DNA of 64,000 bases, taken from contig OX235275.1 in NCBI GenBank assembly GCA_944472155.2, positions 52,221,228 through 52,285,227 of the forward strand, written 5' to 3'. Every line of letters starts with the position of its first letter. Position 1 is the stretch's first letter. The DNA comes from Trichobilharzia szidati (Eukaryota; Platyhelminthes; Trematoda; Strigeidida; Schistosomatidae). Of the stretch, positions 31,010-41,703 are shown piece after piece. The position numbers were made by a program, and so were the translations under genes. The notes below the pieces were generated by a model. It had not been told where the DNA came from. It searched no databases and worked only from the letters and a program-made list of their open reading frames with translations.

Positions 31010-32255
31010 ATTTAGAAAATACAACAAATCCGAGCAAAGAATATGCTCTCCGATAATTTTCTCTTCTGACTCTGCAATTACATATATATTGATATACATA
31101 GAATATTCAAGAATAGTAGTCAATAACAATATTTTTTTCTATTCCTTCACGTTCCCCAGTGGAATATAGGGCTTCAAGCTAGTAGCTTGAAGTTTCTGTA
31201 GCGGTTCTTATTTTACAGGATGGGGTTGCTAGCCTCATGCCTAACCTTTCCTCTTCACGAGAACCATTTCTGGCTAAGCGAGGTAAAGGAGTGCGTCGGC
31301 CGGGTATCGAACCCCGGACCATATGCATGGTGGGCGTTTTTTAAATAATATCGATTTGTAAAGAAAGATCACAATGGAATTACCACAGTTCATTAAAGAT
31401 ACTTAAATAATAATAATTAATAATAATAATAAAGACGCAATAGCAAGTAGAATATCAAATAAAATGAAGGAAATTTCCACAATAAACTGAGGATCATTTA
31501 AACCTTAATGGCCAAGTTAAGGACAGTGTCTGAACCAAACTCTTCTTTCAGATACATATTTTAGGTTTCTTAATGTATTTCTCAACAGCCAGTCCCAGCA
31601 CTATGTAGTAGACGAACTCTTAGGGTAAAGTTTAGATTAGTTGGTATGCGGTAAATTACCCTGAAAGCCTGGTTAACATCAATCTTGTGTTCTGTATCCA
31701 CAAGATGAGATAGAATACCTCTACGAATATGTTTTGTTTGTCCTTTACTTAACCAACCACTCAGGATGGTGTACGGAAATTTGACGAGAAACACGCCTAA
31801 TTGTACGGCCTAAGCAGCTAACCGGCTCCACAGAAGCAGCCAAATTGGTAGATACACAGAGAAGAGGTGAAATTAGGCGGCTTATGTTTTACCCCCGAAT
31901 GCAAAATAGGGATGGTTTTGAAGACATAGCATAACTCAGCGGCACTGAATTCTCTTTTTGCCGCCATATTCCCTAGTGATTGTGTTAATATCTCACTGAT
32001 GTTATCATCATTGAGGAACTAAAGTTGTAAGAACAAGGCCTCCTTTTTCGGAACAGTTGGTACTTTCGCCTGCCTTGATTTTTCATTTATATTCATATCG
32101 ATGAATTTTTCTGGATAACCATCCCTACTCAACAAATGTTTGATGATATTATGCTTTTCATTAGGACATTCATCAGAGCAAATTCCTGCTGCTCTATGTA
32201 CCATAAACTATATTAGATTGCGTTTGTATTTCAAAGGCATGAGGTTGAAAAAATG
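31010..32255 (-). pseudogene. PLE-1, thumb to terminal repeat, minus strand
   Basis: Terminal repeat at 31020-31130, then (after the SINE-C insertion) 3' UTR 31340-31500, C-terminus and GIY-YIG remnant (31794-31582: WLSKGQTKHIRRGILSHLVDTEHKIDVNQAFRVIYRIPTNLNFTLRVRLLHSAG), linker, and thumb 32204-32019 (CPNEKHNIIKHLLSRDGYPEKFIDMNINE). Frames are broken. Confidence 0.8.
31135..31335 (-). mobile_element. SINE-C, 5'-truncated, inside PLE-1 3' region
   Basis: Minus strand order: CGCCCACCATGCATATGGTCC, GGGGTTCGATACCC box B, GCCGACGC, body with GTGAAGAGGAAAGG, CTTGAAGCCCTATATTCCACTGGGG and a tail. An empty-site version of the flanking PLE sequence exists at 36435-36470 (reverse complement). Confidence 0.8.
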
Positions 32256-32790
32256 AGTATACTGACTAGCGTGGTTAAGTAAAGCACAAACGAAATCCAT
32301 TCATATTTCTGTTATATCTCATCTTGTGGATACAGAATACAAGATTGATATCAACGAGGCTGCTTCCAGAGTCATCTACCACAGGCAAACTAATCTTGAC
32401 TTCACCTCAAGAGCTCGTCTACTACATGCTGCTGAGGCTGGCTGTCGGGATCCACGTTAAGAAATCAAACCTAATTTTCCAAAAGAGGAATTTGGTTCAG
32501 ACACTTTCCTTGCCCAGCTGGCCATCAAGGTTTTAACGATCCTCAATTCGTTGTGGAAATTTCCTTAATTTTATTTGATATTCTATTTGCTTTTATATTT
32601 TTATGCTTATTATACTTTATGTATCTGTAATTCCATCGTGATCTTACTTAACAAATCGATAGTAATAAAAAGTATTCTAGAATATTCTGTGTATATAAAA
32701 GTATATTTATATATAATTGTAGAGTTTGAGGAAGGATTTATCGAAAAGGATATGCTTTGCTCAATTATTTTATTTTTTTTCTAAATTTTT
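32256..32790 (+). pseudogene. PLE-1 3' end, plus strand, head-to-head with the previous copy
   Basis: WLSKAQTKSIHISVISHLVDTEYKIDINEAASRVIYHRQTNLDFTSRARLLHAAEAG, then PNFPKEEF (LCVQKK region with a frame change), 3' UTR and the plus-oriented terminal repeat at 32690-32790 (ATTGTAGAGTTTGAGGAAGG, TTATCGAAAAGG). Confidence 0.8.
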
Positions 32791-32924
32791 AAATGAATAT
32801 TTTCGTTATATTGAAGAGAATTTATTGGAAAAAATTATTTTTCATTCGGAGTGACTTTTAATTTAAAATATTCTTTTTTGGATTATTTCAAAGTTTCCAT
32901 GAAATTTATTTCAACTAGAACAAC

Positions 32925-34235
32925 AACCTGGCCACTGTAGCTGAGAAGGCAGCAGGCAAAAGGGACCTAAGGACACTATATCAGATAACCAAGTCTCTAT
33001 CCGGGAAGAGATCAACACAAGTGAAACCTATGAAAGACCGCCAAGGGAACCCAATTACCAAAGAAGAAAGACAGATTAAACAATGGGCGGACCACTTCAA
33101 AGGCCTCTTGAACAGACCACCACCTACAACCCGTCCAGAAATACCAACAACAGCACGTACACAACTGCAAGTTGACACCAATCCTCTAACGAAAACTGAA
33201 GTCATGAATGTAATCAAGCTTCTGAAAGCTAAAAAAGCAGCTAGACCAGATGGAATACCCCCGGAAGCACTGAAAGCGGACACAGAGACGACAGCAGATA
33301 TGCTGACTCCATTGTTGCAAATTGTGGTGGACAGGATTATGCATCAGAATGTGCAACACGAGAAGACAGGGATATCCTGGACCGACCGACGTGAAGAACC
33401 TAGAAGACCTGGATTTCGCGGATGATTTATGTTTGATGTCACACAAAATCGAAGACTCACAACAAAAAAGCGACAAACTGGTCGAAGAAGCAGCCAGGGA
33501 AGACAGGACTCCAGGTGAACACAGACAAGACGGAGGTTATGAAAATAACCAACCAACAACAACAGCAACAACAGCAACATCCAGCGCCAATCACCATCAA
33601 TGGGAGGGATTTGATAGAGGTTACTTCATTCGCTTATCTAAGGAGCATTGTCTCAACTATACGAGGAACGGACGAGGATGTCAAATCGAGAATCGGGAAG
33701 GCAAGAAACACATTCATCAACCTGAAACCAATCTGGAAATCTTCGTCACTCAACATCATCAACAAAATTCGGATTTTCAATACAAACGTCAAGTCAGTCA
33801 TTTCTTCTATACGGATCAGGAATTTGGTGGGTCACAAAGAATATTTCCAACAGCCTGTTGCAGACCTTTATCAACAACTGTCTTCGCTCCATGCTGAAGA
33901 TCAGATGGTCGGAAAGAATCACCAACAAGAAACTATTGAAACAAACGAAACAAGAACCAATCGCCCAACAAATATGCAGGAGGAAGTGGAGATGGATCGG
34001 ACACTCGCTGAGGAGGCCACTGGGTGGCATCGTGCGTCAGGCCATAGCTCGAGTGGGACCCGAAATGGAAGCGGCAAGTGGTTCGTTGGTGCAAGGGTAA
34101 CATGGAGGAGTTGAAAGAGTCTGTACTAAGATGGATGCAGGTGAAAAGTACAGCAGAAGACAGAAGCAAGTGGAGACGTGTAGTTGAAGCCCTATGTTCC
34201 ACTAGGAACCCAAGGGAACAATTATAATAATGACA
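32925..34235 (+). pseudogene. RTE, with the reverse transcriptase core deleted
   Basis: 32940-33320: TVAEKAAGKRDLRTLYQITKSLSG, KPMKDRQGNPITKEERQIKQWADHFKGLLNRPPP, KLLKAKKAARPDGIPPEALKADTETTADMLTPLLQIVVD (the start of the reverse transcriptase). It then jumps straight to GISWTD...EDLDFADDLCLMSHKIEDSQQKSDKLVEEAA, losing motifs A and B. The rest is well preserved: VNTDKTEVMKITNQ, ITINGRDLIEVTSFAYL, SRIGKARNTFINLKPIWKSSSLN, KWRWIGHSLRRPLG, VVEALCSTRNP and a TAATAATGA tail. Confidence 0.9.
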
Positions 34236-34479
34236 GAACATCTTTCAACCTCTGCATACTAACCATAAGTAAACCGATCTAGTAGAATATTCCTGCTTGG
34301 TTTAGCCATTTTTTAACAGACTTAAAAGATCATGAGATGAAACAGAAGTTTATCATTGATTTATAGCAGTGGACAAAATGATTTGCTTTCAGTACCTCCA
34401 CATGTCCACTTAATAGCTATCCCGTTGTCTATCTGTCAACGAGAGAAATTTGAAATTGGTCACTTCCTTAACTTTCTGT
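34236..34479. other. No recognisable gene
   Basis: Nothing identified between two RTE copies. Confidence 0.4.
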
Positions 34480-35085
34480 AGGCAGCCAGCATCGTTTTAA
34501 CTACAGGTGGCCCTACAGATGAAGATGTCAAGACCAGAATCGGAAAGGCAAGCTAGATGTTGATCACTCTGAAGTCAGTTTGGAAGTCTTCTGCACTCAG
34601 AATAAAGAGCGAATTCCGGATTTTCAACGAAAATGTTAAGTTACTTCTAATATATGGGCCAGATTCTTGACAAAGCTGCTCACAGAAAGTATTTTCAACA
34701 AGCTTCAGACTTTCACTGGCAATCACCTTCTCCGCACATGGAAGACAGATGGCGAGCTTGAAATAATTAGCAACAAGAAGCTCTAAGAATGAAGCAGTAG
34801 AGAGACTATTGCTCAGAAAATAGGTAGAAGATGATGGAGATGGGTTGAACACAAGACCGCTGAAAGACATCTCACGCCACCTCATCGCTCAAGTAGAACA
34901 CGAACGTGAAACGACTAGTTCACTGATGCTTCGACGGTAAGATGAAGGAGGTCATATGGATATGAAATGGAAGCTAGTAAGCAATCGTGGAACCATCTGG
35001 AAAGCACTTCAGAGGACAGAACCTAAAGAAGATGAGTTGTTGAAGCCTTGAGTTCCACTCGAACTCTAATTGAAATAATAATGAT
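34480..35085 (+). pseudogene. RTE 3' half, decayed
   Basis: CAGCCAGCATCGTTTTAACTACAGG (SIVLTTG), DEDVKTRIGKAS, LKSVWKSSALRIKSEFRIFNENVK, an EPIAQQI-like block and the ends GTTGTTGAAGCCTTGAGTTCCACTCGAACTC with an AATAATAATGATATA tail. Many indels. Confidence 0.8.
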
Positions 35086-35334
35086 ATATATTCTTCTCAT
35101 CAGCCTACTTGTATTGAACCGAAATTCTCAGTTTATGCTGACATGTCATCCCCCATTATATGAAAGCTACTATAGTGCTTGAAAGTCAACATAGTGGCGT
35201 TTGAATCGATAGGCAACGGGTTTCCATCTCAGTAGGAACGTTATTATCCATTCGGAATGCATAAAACTCCAGCCGACGACTCCCAAAAGAAATAAAACGC
35301 CCACGCTGTCGTCAATAAACCAACCTAATAATAA

Positions 35335-35580
35335 TGTGCGTCAGCGGCACAGCGGTAGAATGCTCGCCGACCACGTAGGTGGTTCGTGGGTCGATCCTCG
35401 GCCAACGCATTCCTTTACCTCTCTAAGCCAGTAATACGACTAGTAAAGAGCGAAGGCTGAGGATAAGGCTAGCAATCCCATCCTGCAAAAATAATCACCA
35501 CTCCTACAGATCCTCAAGCCTATAGCTTGAAGCGCTATGCTCCACACTGGGAACGTAAAGGAATAAAAAAAATAATAATA
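35335..35580 (+). mobile_element. SINE-C, full-length
   Basis: tRNA-like head with box A AGCGGCACAGCGGTAGAATG and box B TGGGTCGATCCTCG, a body with TAATACGACTAGTAAAGAG and GCTAGCAATCCCATCC, a palindromic TTCAAGC/GCTTGAAG pair, and the 3' end GAAGCGCTATGCTCCACACTGGGAACG followed by an A-rich tail. The 3' end is homologous to RTE ends. Confidence 0.85.
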
Positions 35581-35689
35581 TTTTCCACCAAGAGTACCAT
35601 GCCAAATAAACATTAATGGAAGGCGATTTACTGACTGTTCTTTCACAGAGAAAAATAAGTCGAATAAGTTGACTAAGGAAGAATTTTTC

Positions 35690-36580
35690 AGAGAAATGGT
35701 TACTGAACAAAGAATATGCTTTTCGATAACCTGCTCTTACTCATTAGCTTCTAAAGTTTTATATACATAATAGTCAATGAATGAATTAGTGTTATCAACA
35801 ACATCAGCGAGATACCAACACAGCGCCTTAGAAATGCGTTAAAAAGAGCATTCCCTGCTGCCAAATTACTTAGTGTCTTCAAAACCACTGTTTTGCGTTC
35901 GAGAGTAAAAAATAAACTGCCTCATTTCGCCTCTTCCATGTGTATCTACCAATTTAACTGCTCCTGTGGAGCCGGTTAGCTGCTTAGGCTGCACAATTAG
36001 GCGTGTTTCTTGTCAAACTACCGTACACCATCCTGAGTGGTTGGTTAAGTTAAGGACAAACAAAATGTATTTGTAGCGCCATTCTGTCTCATCGTGTGGA
36101 TACAGAACACAAGGGTGATGTCAACAATGTAACTTTAAAAGTCATCTACCGCATACCAACAAATCCTTATTTTGCCTTAAGACTTCGACTACTAAATACT
36201 GCTGAGGCTGGGGTTGAGATCCACATTAAGAAGCCTAATTTGTGTGTTCAAAAGAAGTTAGTTCAGACTTTATCCTTACCTTGGCCATCTAGATTTCAAT
36301 GATCCTCAATTTTTGTGGAAATTTCACTAATTTTAGCTGATATTCTATTTACTATTATATTATTACTATTATTATTTAAGCATCTTTAATGAACCGTAAT
36401 TCCAGTAATCTTACTTTACAAATCGATATTATTTAAAAAAACACTAATATTGTTATTGACTACTATCCTGGAACATTGTATGTATATAGACATATAGACA
36501 TATATATATATGTAGAGCCAGAAGAGGAAATTATGGGAAAGAATATTCTTTGCTCAATTATTTTCTTTTTTATAGATGTC
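35690..36580 (+). pseudogene. PLE-1 linker to terminal repeat, with an inverted terminal repeat upstream
   Basis: 35690-35790 is a minus-oriented terminal repeat. 35800-36000 encodes NISEIPTQRLRNALKRAFPAAKLLSVFKTTVLRSRVKNKLPHFASSMCIYQFNCSCGAG (linker and start of GIY-YIG), 36096-36302 MDTEHKGDVNNVTLKVIYRIPTNPYFALRLRLLNTAEAGVEIHIKKPNLCVQKKLVQTLSLPWPS. 36495-36580 is a plus terminal repeat (GTAGAGCCAGAAGAGG). A frameshift lies in GIY-YIG. Confidence 0.85.
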
Positions 36581-36599
36581 TGAATGAATATTTTTGCAA

Positions 36600-37925
36600 C
36601 ATCAATGTGTTGTTTAAATAACATCGAATCAATGAAAATAACAATATCAATGGATTACAGTTCGATGGCATGAACATGACATTACACTAAACTGAATACC
36701 AGAGAAAGTAGGAAAGATAATAATACGAATTCATGAATTTATAATCTCCACTGAAGGCTGCCCAGGGCAGTAGTAGTGAATGGACTGGCTTCATCTGCAC
36801 AAAGAGCATCGGTTGTTCCACATGAATCGCGATAGCCTCTGCTGTTTGGAACATGCGTTACTCCGATGCTTTTGGCAATTTACATGGTACCTGGTGGATG
36901 ATGCGGAAGGATTCTTCAATGCTGACTGGTTTTGTGGCCGGTTTGGAGCAGGTGGTCTAACATCGAAGTGTTGGTAGTTTTATTACATTTTTACTTTACT
37001 GGTAGGTGTTCCCGAGTGAGTACGAAAAATCTAGTTCTTTGAGCAACGGCCAATATAACTCGCTCCACCAAATGCACAGTTGAATTGGTAGATACTATTA
37101 GAAGTGGCGTGCTAGTCTGGGTACTTCACCATCGGTCGTTTAGAAAATAAATCTTGTAGTTTGCCAGTATAAGAAAGTCTTTGGACAGGTTTTCTTAAAT
37201 TGTTAGAAACTATTCCACTAGATGAGTCACCCTTGAATTGCAGTCGTATGTATATAAAGGCTTCTTGTTTACGGATAGTGAGTAGTCCTTTTCCGCTTTC
37301 TTGCTCATGTGTTTCTTGATGAATCTGTTTGGATAGTTATTTTTAATTAGTGTAGTATATACAATCCTTAGTTCATCTTCACTTATCTCTTCTGAGCATA
37401 TAGCTCTAAATGTGTGGCTGAGGGTCCTTACTAAATTTTTTCTGTACTGGATTAGAACGAAACTATAGAAATGTGTATATTCTCCTGTCCGTGTACCTTT
37501 CTTATGCAAATTTCTCTTTATTCTACAATCTGGTTTTCTAGGAAGGAGGATATCTAGGAAGGCAATTAATTCTGTTTTTGGATTCCTCTTCGCACGTGAA
37601 TTTCATAGGAGAATGTACTTCATTGAATTCAATTATTATTGTGTTCCTATTCGAATCATTATCACAAAGAATAAAGGTGTCATCCGTATACTGGCAATAA
37701 AATGGAAATCTTCTGGTAGGGTTGTTCAGAGATCCATTTTCTAGTTCACTTAGAAAGAGATCTGCTGACAGGAGACCCAACAGGGAGCCCATCGCCACCT
37801 CGTCCATTTGTCTATAAAGTGTACCATCAAATTTGAAATTTACATTCATGGTACACCTCAATAATAATTCTTTTAGGATTTCCATTGGGATGCCAATATT
37901 TATCATTTGACTTCTACCAGAATAG
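36600..37925 (-). pseudogene. PLE-1b, reverse transcriptase to 3' UTR
   Basis: 37906-37538: LKELLLRCTMNVNFKFDGTLYRQMDEVAMGSLLGLLSADLFLSELENGSLNN (motif B as EVAMGSLLG), QYTDDTFIL (motif C). 37509-37210: GEYTHFYSFVLIQYRKNLVRTLSHTFRAICSEE, NNYPNRFIKKHMSKKAEKDYSLSVNKKPLY. 37115-36780: linker, GIY-YIG remnant, C-terminus. The DE pair before VAMG replaces the usual DG. Motif A is missing, so the copy is truncated. Confidence 0.85.
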
Positions 37926-38209
37926 TTTGTTAATTTAGAGACTGATTACCAGTCACGCGTGTAGGTCTGGGTTTAATTCATGACTCTCATAGTCTAAAAT
38001 CTTGCCAGTTTTACTACTCAGTAATAAGCCTTTAAAAGAACGATGGTAAAATGTGAAATTGTCGACTCCATCCAATTGGACTAACATCATAAATATTACA
38101 ATTTTAAGGTTCTGAGCCTGAAGCCTTTTGATCCACTTGGAATTAAAGAGATGAAAAGCTTGATACTGATTGTTTCTAGGCCTCTAAAAATAACTGGTGG
38201 GATAAATGC
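37926..38209. other. No recognisable gene
   Basis: Short AT-rich interval; a GGTTTAATTC word is too weak to call a tRNA. Confidence 0.4.
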
Positions 38210-39545
38210 TGTTGTCCATGCAAAGTAAAGTACTATGTCACATCATCCTGGAAAGACTACAAGATGCACTGGATACAGAACTTCGTCAGCAAGGAACACG
38301 CTGGTATCAGGAAAGGCGAAATCATGTGCTAGTCGAATCGCAACTCTACGCATCTTCATCCCAGAACAAAGCATAGAATGGTATTCAAACCGCTAGCCTC
38401 AACTTCATCGATTTCGAAAACGCCTTCAATAGACAACGTTGACCGAGAAGTTATCTGGAAATAGTTTCAAAACGACGGCGTACCTTGAGTATTTATCAAC
38501 CTCATTCAACAGCTTTATGACAGTGGTACGTGTCAGGCGATCCACAACGGAAAACTTAGCGAGGCGTTCAAAGTATGTACAGGAGTAAGACAAAGTTGGC
38601 GGACTACTATCACCAGTGATGTTCTTAAATGTGTTCGACTGGATTATTAGTCAAACTTCGCCTGGTAAGCGAGGAGAAAGGAATATGCCAGACCGTCGAT
38701 AAGATGATTCTAGAAGATCTGGATTTCGCAAGTGATTTATGTTTAATATCACAAAACTCGAAGACTTGAGGGCGAAAACCAACAAAGTGGCTGAAGAGGA
38801 GAACAGCTAAGAGAGGAATTCAGATGAACATAGAGAAGACGGAGGTAGGTGGTGAAGATAACCAGCCAACCAACCAACAGCAATAACAACCAGCACCCAT
38901 CATCATCAGCGGGGGTGATTTGATAGAGTTTACTTCCCGGCTTCATTTATCTAAGAAACACGGTTTAAACCACAGACAGTTGGGACGGAAGTAGACATCA
39001 AAGCCGGCAAGACGGAATCGGAAAGGCAAGACATGTCTTCATCAACCTGCAATCCGTTTGGAAATCTTCTGCAGTCAGCCAGCGTAAAGAACAAGATTCG
39101 GATTTTCAACACAAATGTGAAGTCAGTTAGCCATTCTTCTGTATGGGTCAGAAACACAACCAGCATGTCAAGTAAAGCATTTCCAACAGTCCGTTACAGA
39201 TTCTGATCAACAGCTGTCTTTGCTAGCTCAATGCTGAAGATCAAATTACCAGCCGATCAGAAAGAATAGGTAACAAGAAACTATGTCTGAGAACAAACCA
39301 ACAGGCGAGAGCTGATCGCTTAACAAATATGTAGAAGGAAAGGGAGATGGATCGGGCAGATATTATGGAAGCCATCGAATGACTTCTGGAGCAGTGCAGC
39401 CCATCAATCGAGTGGAATCCCAGTGGGTAGTGAAGAGTGGGTTGTGGGTGTGAGGGTGACATAGAGGAGATCGTCTGATGGGGAGGAGGAGATAAGAGAT
39501 TATGACCAAACGTGCGCCCAGCCCAAGAGGACAGCAGATAAAAAA
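38210..39545 (+). pseudogene. RTE, reverse transcriptase core to 3' region
   Basis: HIILERLQDALDTELRQQGTRWYQERRNHVLVESQL, NFIDFENAFNRQR (motif A), SGTCQAIHNGKLSEAFKVCTGVRQ (motif B), ILEDLDFASDLCLIS (motif C; FADD has become FASD), then the linker with MNIEKTEVG, the GRD-like part and the WIGQILWKPSN block. 3' end damaged. Multiple frameshifts. Confidence 0.85.
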
Positions 39546-39589
39546 TTAAATTTATGCAAAGATATTCAGTTTTACACAAAATTCAACTA

Positions 39590-40730
39590 TACAAAATTAA
39601 CGGCGTGTGGGTAGTTCATTTGACTCCGAACTAGCAGATATCTTCACGTTTAATCTTGAGATAACGAAGCTCAAAGGCGTAATCGGTGAAACAACCACCT
39701 CTTACAGTCAGTATGTCAATGAAAGTTTAATAGTATATGATAATAAAAGTCATGCATCTCGCCTACTTTAATTATTCAGTGACGTGTATGAAAATATTGA
39801 CTTCACTATGTCACATGAAAATGATTGATAGGAAGCTCCATTTTCATGACAATGGAAGATAGATATCTCCAAAGATCTATTAACCGAACTTCTGAGCCTC
39901 GGAAAAATCTTGAAAAATAATGATTACCCGTACGAATTTATGAACAATTATGGAAGATCTGAAAAGTGAAATGCAAAACAAACCACAGTAAATACGAAAT
40001 CTATTTGCGTTTCACCAGAATTTTAGGTGATAATATTCCAGGAATAATCAGCAAAAGGTTGTATATTTCTCTAGCCAGAACCCATGCTGCAGACAAATTG
40101 CTTCCTATTTATTGAACAATACACTGTTTGGTTGCATCGGTGGCAAAGTGGCAGGATGCTCGCCGACCACGCATGTGGTCCGAGGTTTGATCCCCGGACT
40201 ATGCACTCCTCCACCTCACTACGGCAGTAATACGACTGGTAAAGAGGGAAGGTTGGGCATGAGGTTAGCAGTCCCATCCCGTAAAAATAAACACCACTGC
40301 TACTGAAACTTCAAGCCTCTCACTTGAAGCCCTATGGTCTACTGAGAATGTAAAGGAACAAATAAAAAACTATTTGGGGCAATCATAGGTCGATAAACAA
40401 ACTTCTAATGTCAACTTTGATTGTCTAAACAAATTTACATGTATCTAAGGTAACATTTACATTGGTAGAACAGAAGAGAGGGTATATCAAAGAGTCTATG
40501 AACACTTAATGAAAAGGTTACATAGCAAAGGAAAAAATACTTTGAATAGTGCTATCAACAGACGTCTCATTAATATGGGTAATGAAGTGGACACCATGAA
40601 ATCCTTCAAGATTATTAATCGATAATTTAGCTGAACTCTCCTCAGATCAACAGAAGCAATCTCTATCAAACACCTAAAGCCTGATTTACGTCTTCAGAAA
40701 GACTCACTTATTGGTCTTTCCTCGCCCTGG
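39590..40730 (+). pseudogene. PLE-3, reverse transcriptase to C-terminus, split by SINE-C
   Basis: 39600-40120: SELADIFTFNLEITKLKGVIGETTTSYSQYVNESLIVYDNKSH (motif C, YVDD turned to YVNE), DFTMSHEND, the linker GDNIPGIISKRLYISLARTHAADKLLP. After the SINE the frame resumes at 40378 with GQS*VDKQTSNVNFDCLNKFTCI*GNIYIGRTEERVYQRVYEHLMKRL and NMGNEVDTMKSFKIINR, then EAISIKHLKPDLRLQKDSLIGLSSPW. Stops abound. Confidence 0.85.
40132..40368 (+). mobile_element. SINE-C inside PLE-3
   Basis: tRNA-like head (GCATCGGTGGCAAAGTGG, box B AGGTTTGATCCC), body with TAATACGACTGGTAAAGAGG, TTCAAGCCTCTCACTTGAAGCCCTATGG, an A-rich tail. ACTGTTTGG at 40123-40131 and ACTATTTGG at 40369-40377 look like the target-site duplication (one mismatch). 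Confidence 0.85.
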
Positions 40731-40919
40731 TGGGCCAACGTCTGGTGTCTTCGTCTCAACTACAATCTTTTCTCCCTTTTTCTTTTTAACACTATTTAGT
40801 TGTTTTTTTTGTTTCTACGACTTGAGTTCAACTCACCACACCTTTAAGCCACGCCGAAAACACATAAACACGGATATACATCACTTCCTATTTTGAAGAT
40901 GTCTGGGTATCTTGACCAT

Positions 40920-41320
40920 TCATTTGCGAAATGGCTGGCGATAAATTCATGATATCACTCGATATCGAGTCTATCTTTACAAATGTCACGATTACGGAGA
41001 GGATTTGTTACCTGTGCAAGTACTTTGAAAATAACGACTCGAATATTGGAGTACAGACCTCCAGGTGAAAATAAAACTTCTACTTGGACTCTCTTTGAAT
41101 GTCAAATTCACCTTTCATGGTATTATTTACAGTGATATAGATGGTATAACAATGGTGTCACCTTTCGACCCGGTACTTGCAAATATTTTTATAACAACTT
41201 TCAAAAAGATGGTCAGCTGATAGCTTTTCTCTGTACAAACGCTACTTTGGTGATACTGCTATCATATACGGTAATAAATGTGACCTGAGGAGTGTTGGGA
41301 AAGAATATTTTCTGAACAGT
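40920..41320 (+). pseudogene. PLE-3-like reverse transcriptase palm
   Basis: GDKFMISLDIESIFTNVTITERICYLCKYFENN (motif A as DIESIFTN), then in other frames NVKFTFHGIIYSDIDGITMVSPFDPVLANIF (motif B as GITMVSP) and RYFGDTAIIYGNKC (motif C as FGDTAI). The catalytic aspartates are lost. A second element placed downstream of the previous copy. Confidence 0.75.
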
Positions 41321-41557
41321 AAAATATTTCACGAAAATTCCGCTTTCCGCAAAGAAATTTACGCCTAATTTGACTTAATAATGACAATAATTAATGATCC
41401 TTTCATTGGAAACAGTAGTCTTGCTGTGCCGAGGAATTCTCAGTATTGAAAGCGCTGTATGTCGGCTGAGAAGTCAATTTAAACACAAAAAGATCATTAG
41501 TCTTAAATTATAGGGAATAAAGTTCAAGGTAATTTTTATTTTTCATTTCCCAGTGAA
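41321..41557. other. No recognisable gene
   Basis: Decayed sequence, possibly the downstream part of the preceding PLE copy. Confidence 0.4.
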
Positions 41558-41700
41558 ACACTGTTCGGCTGAAGAGTCCCAAACTAGGCTGACGAAACAG
41601 CTGTCCAGTACCCCAGTGGTGGTTTCCCAATGGTTCTCTTAACTGATGTCTGCTCATTATGAAATCCTGTAACCAATTATTCAAATGCCTGCAAACCAAT
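41558..41700 (+). mobile_element. SINE-B 3' half with bulged hammerhead
   Basis: GGCTGAAGAGTCCCAAACTAGGCTGACGAAACAGCTGTCC (read in parts at 41568-41607): core CTGAAGA (U7 to A, a tolerated position), GAAAC and the AGCT loop with GTC intact. Stem II reads GTCCC...GG-CT-GAC, that is GUC/GAC and CC/GG with a 2-base bulge. The 3' body follows. The tRNA-like head is missing. Confidence 0.8.
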
Positions 41701-41703
41701 TTA

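Noticed and set aside
37945..37995. tRNA-like segment (GGTTTAATTC)
   Set aside because: No A box at the right distance and no acceptor pairing.
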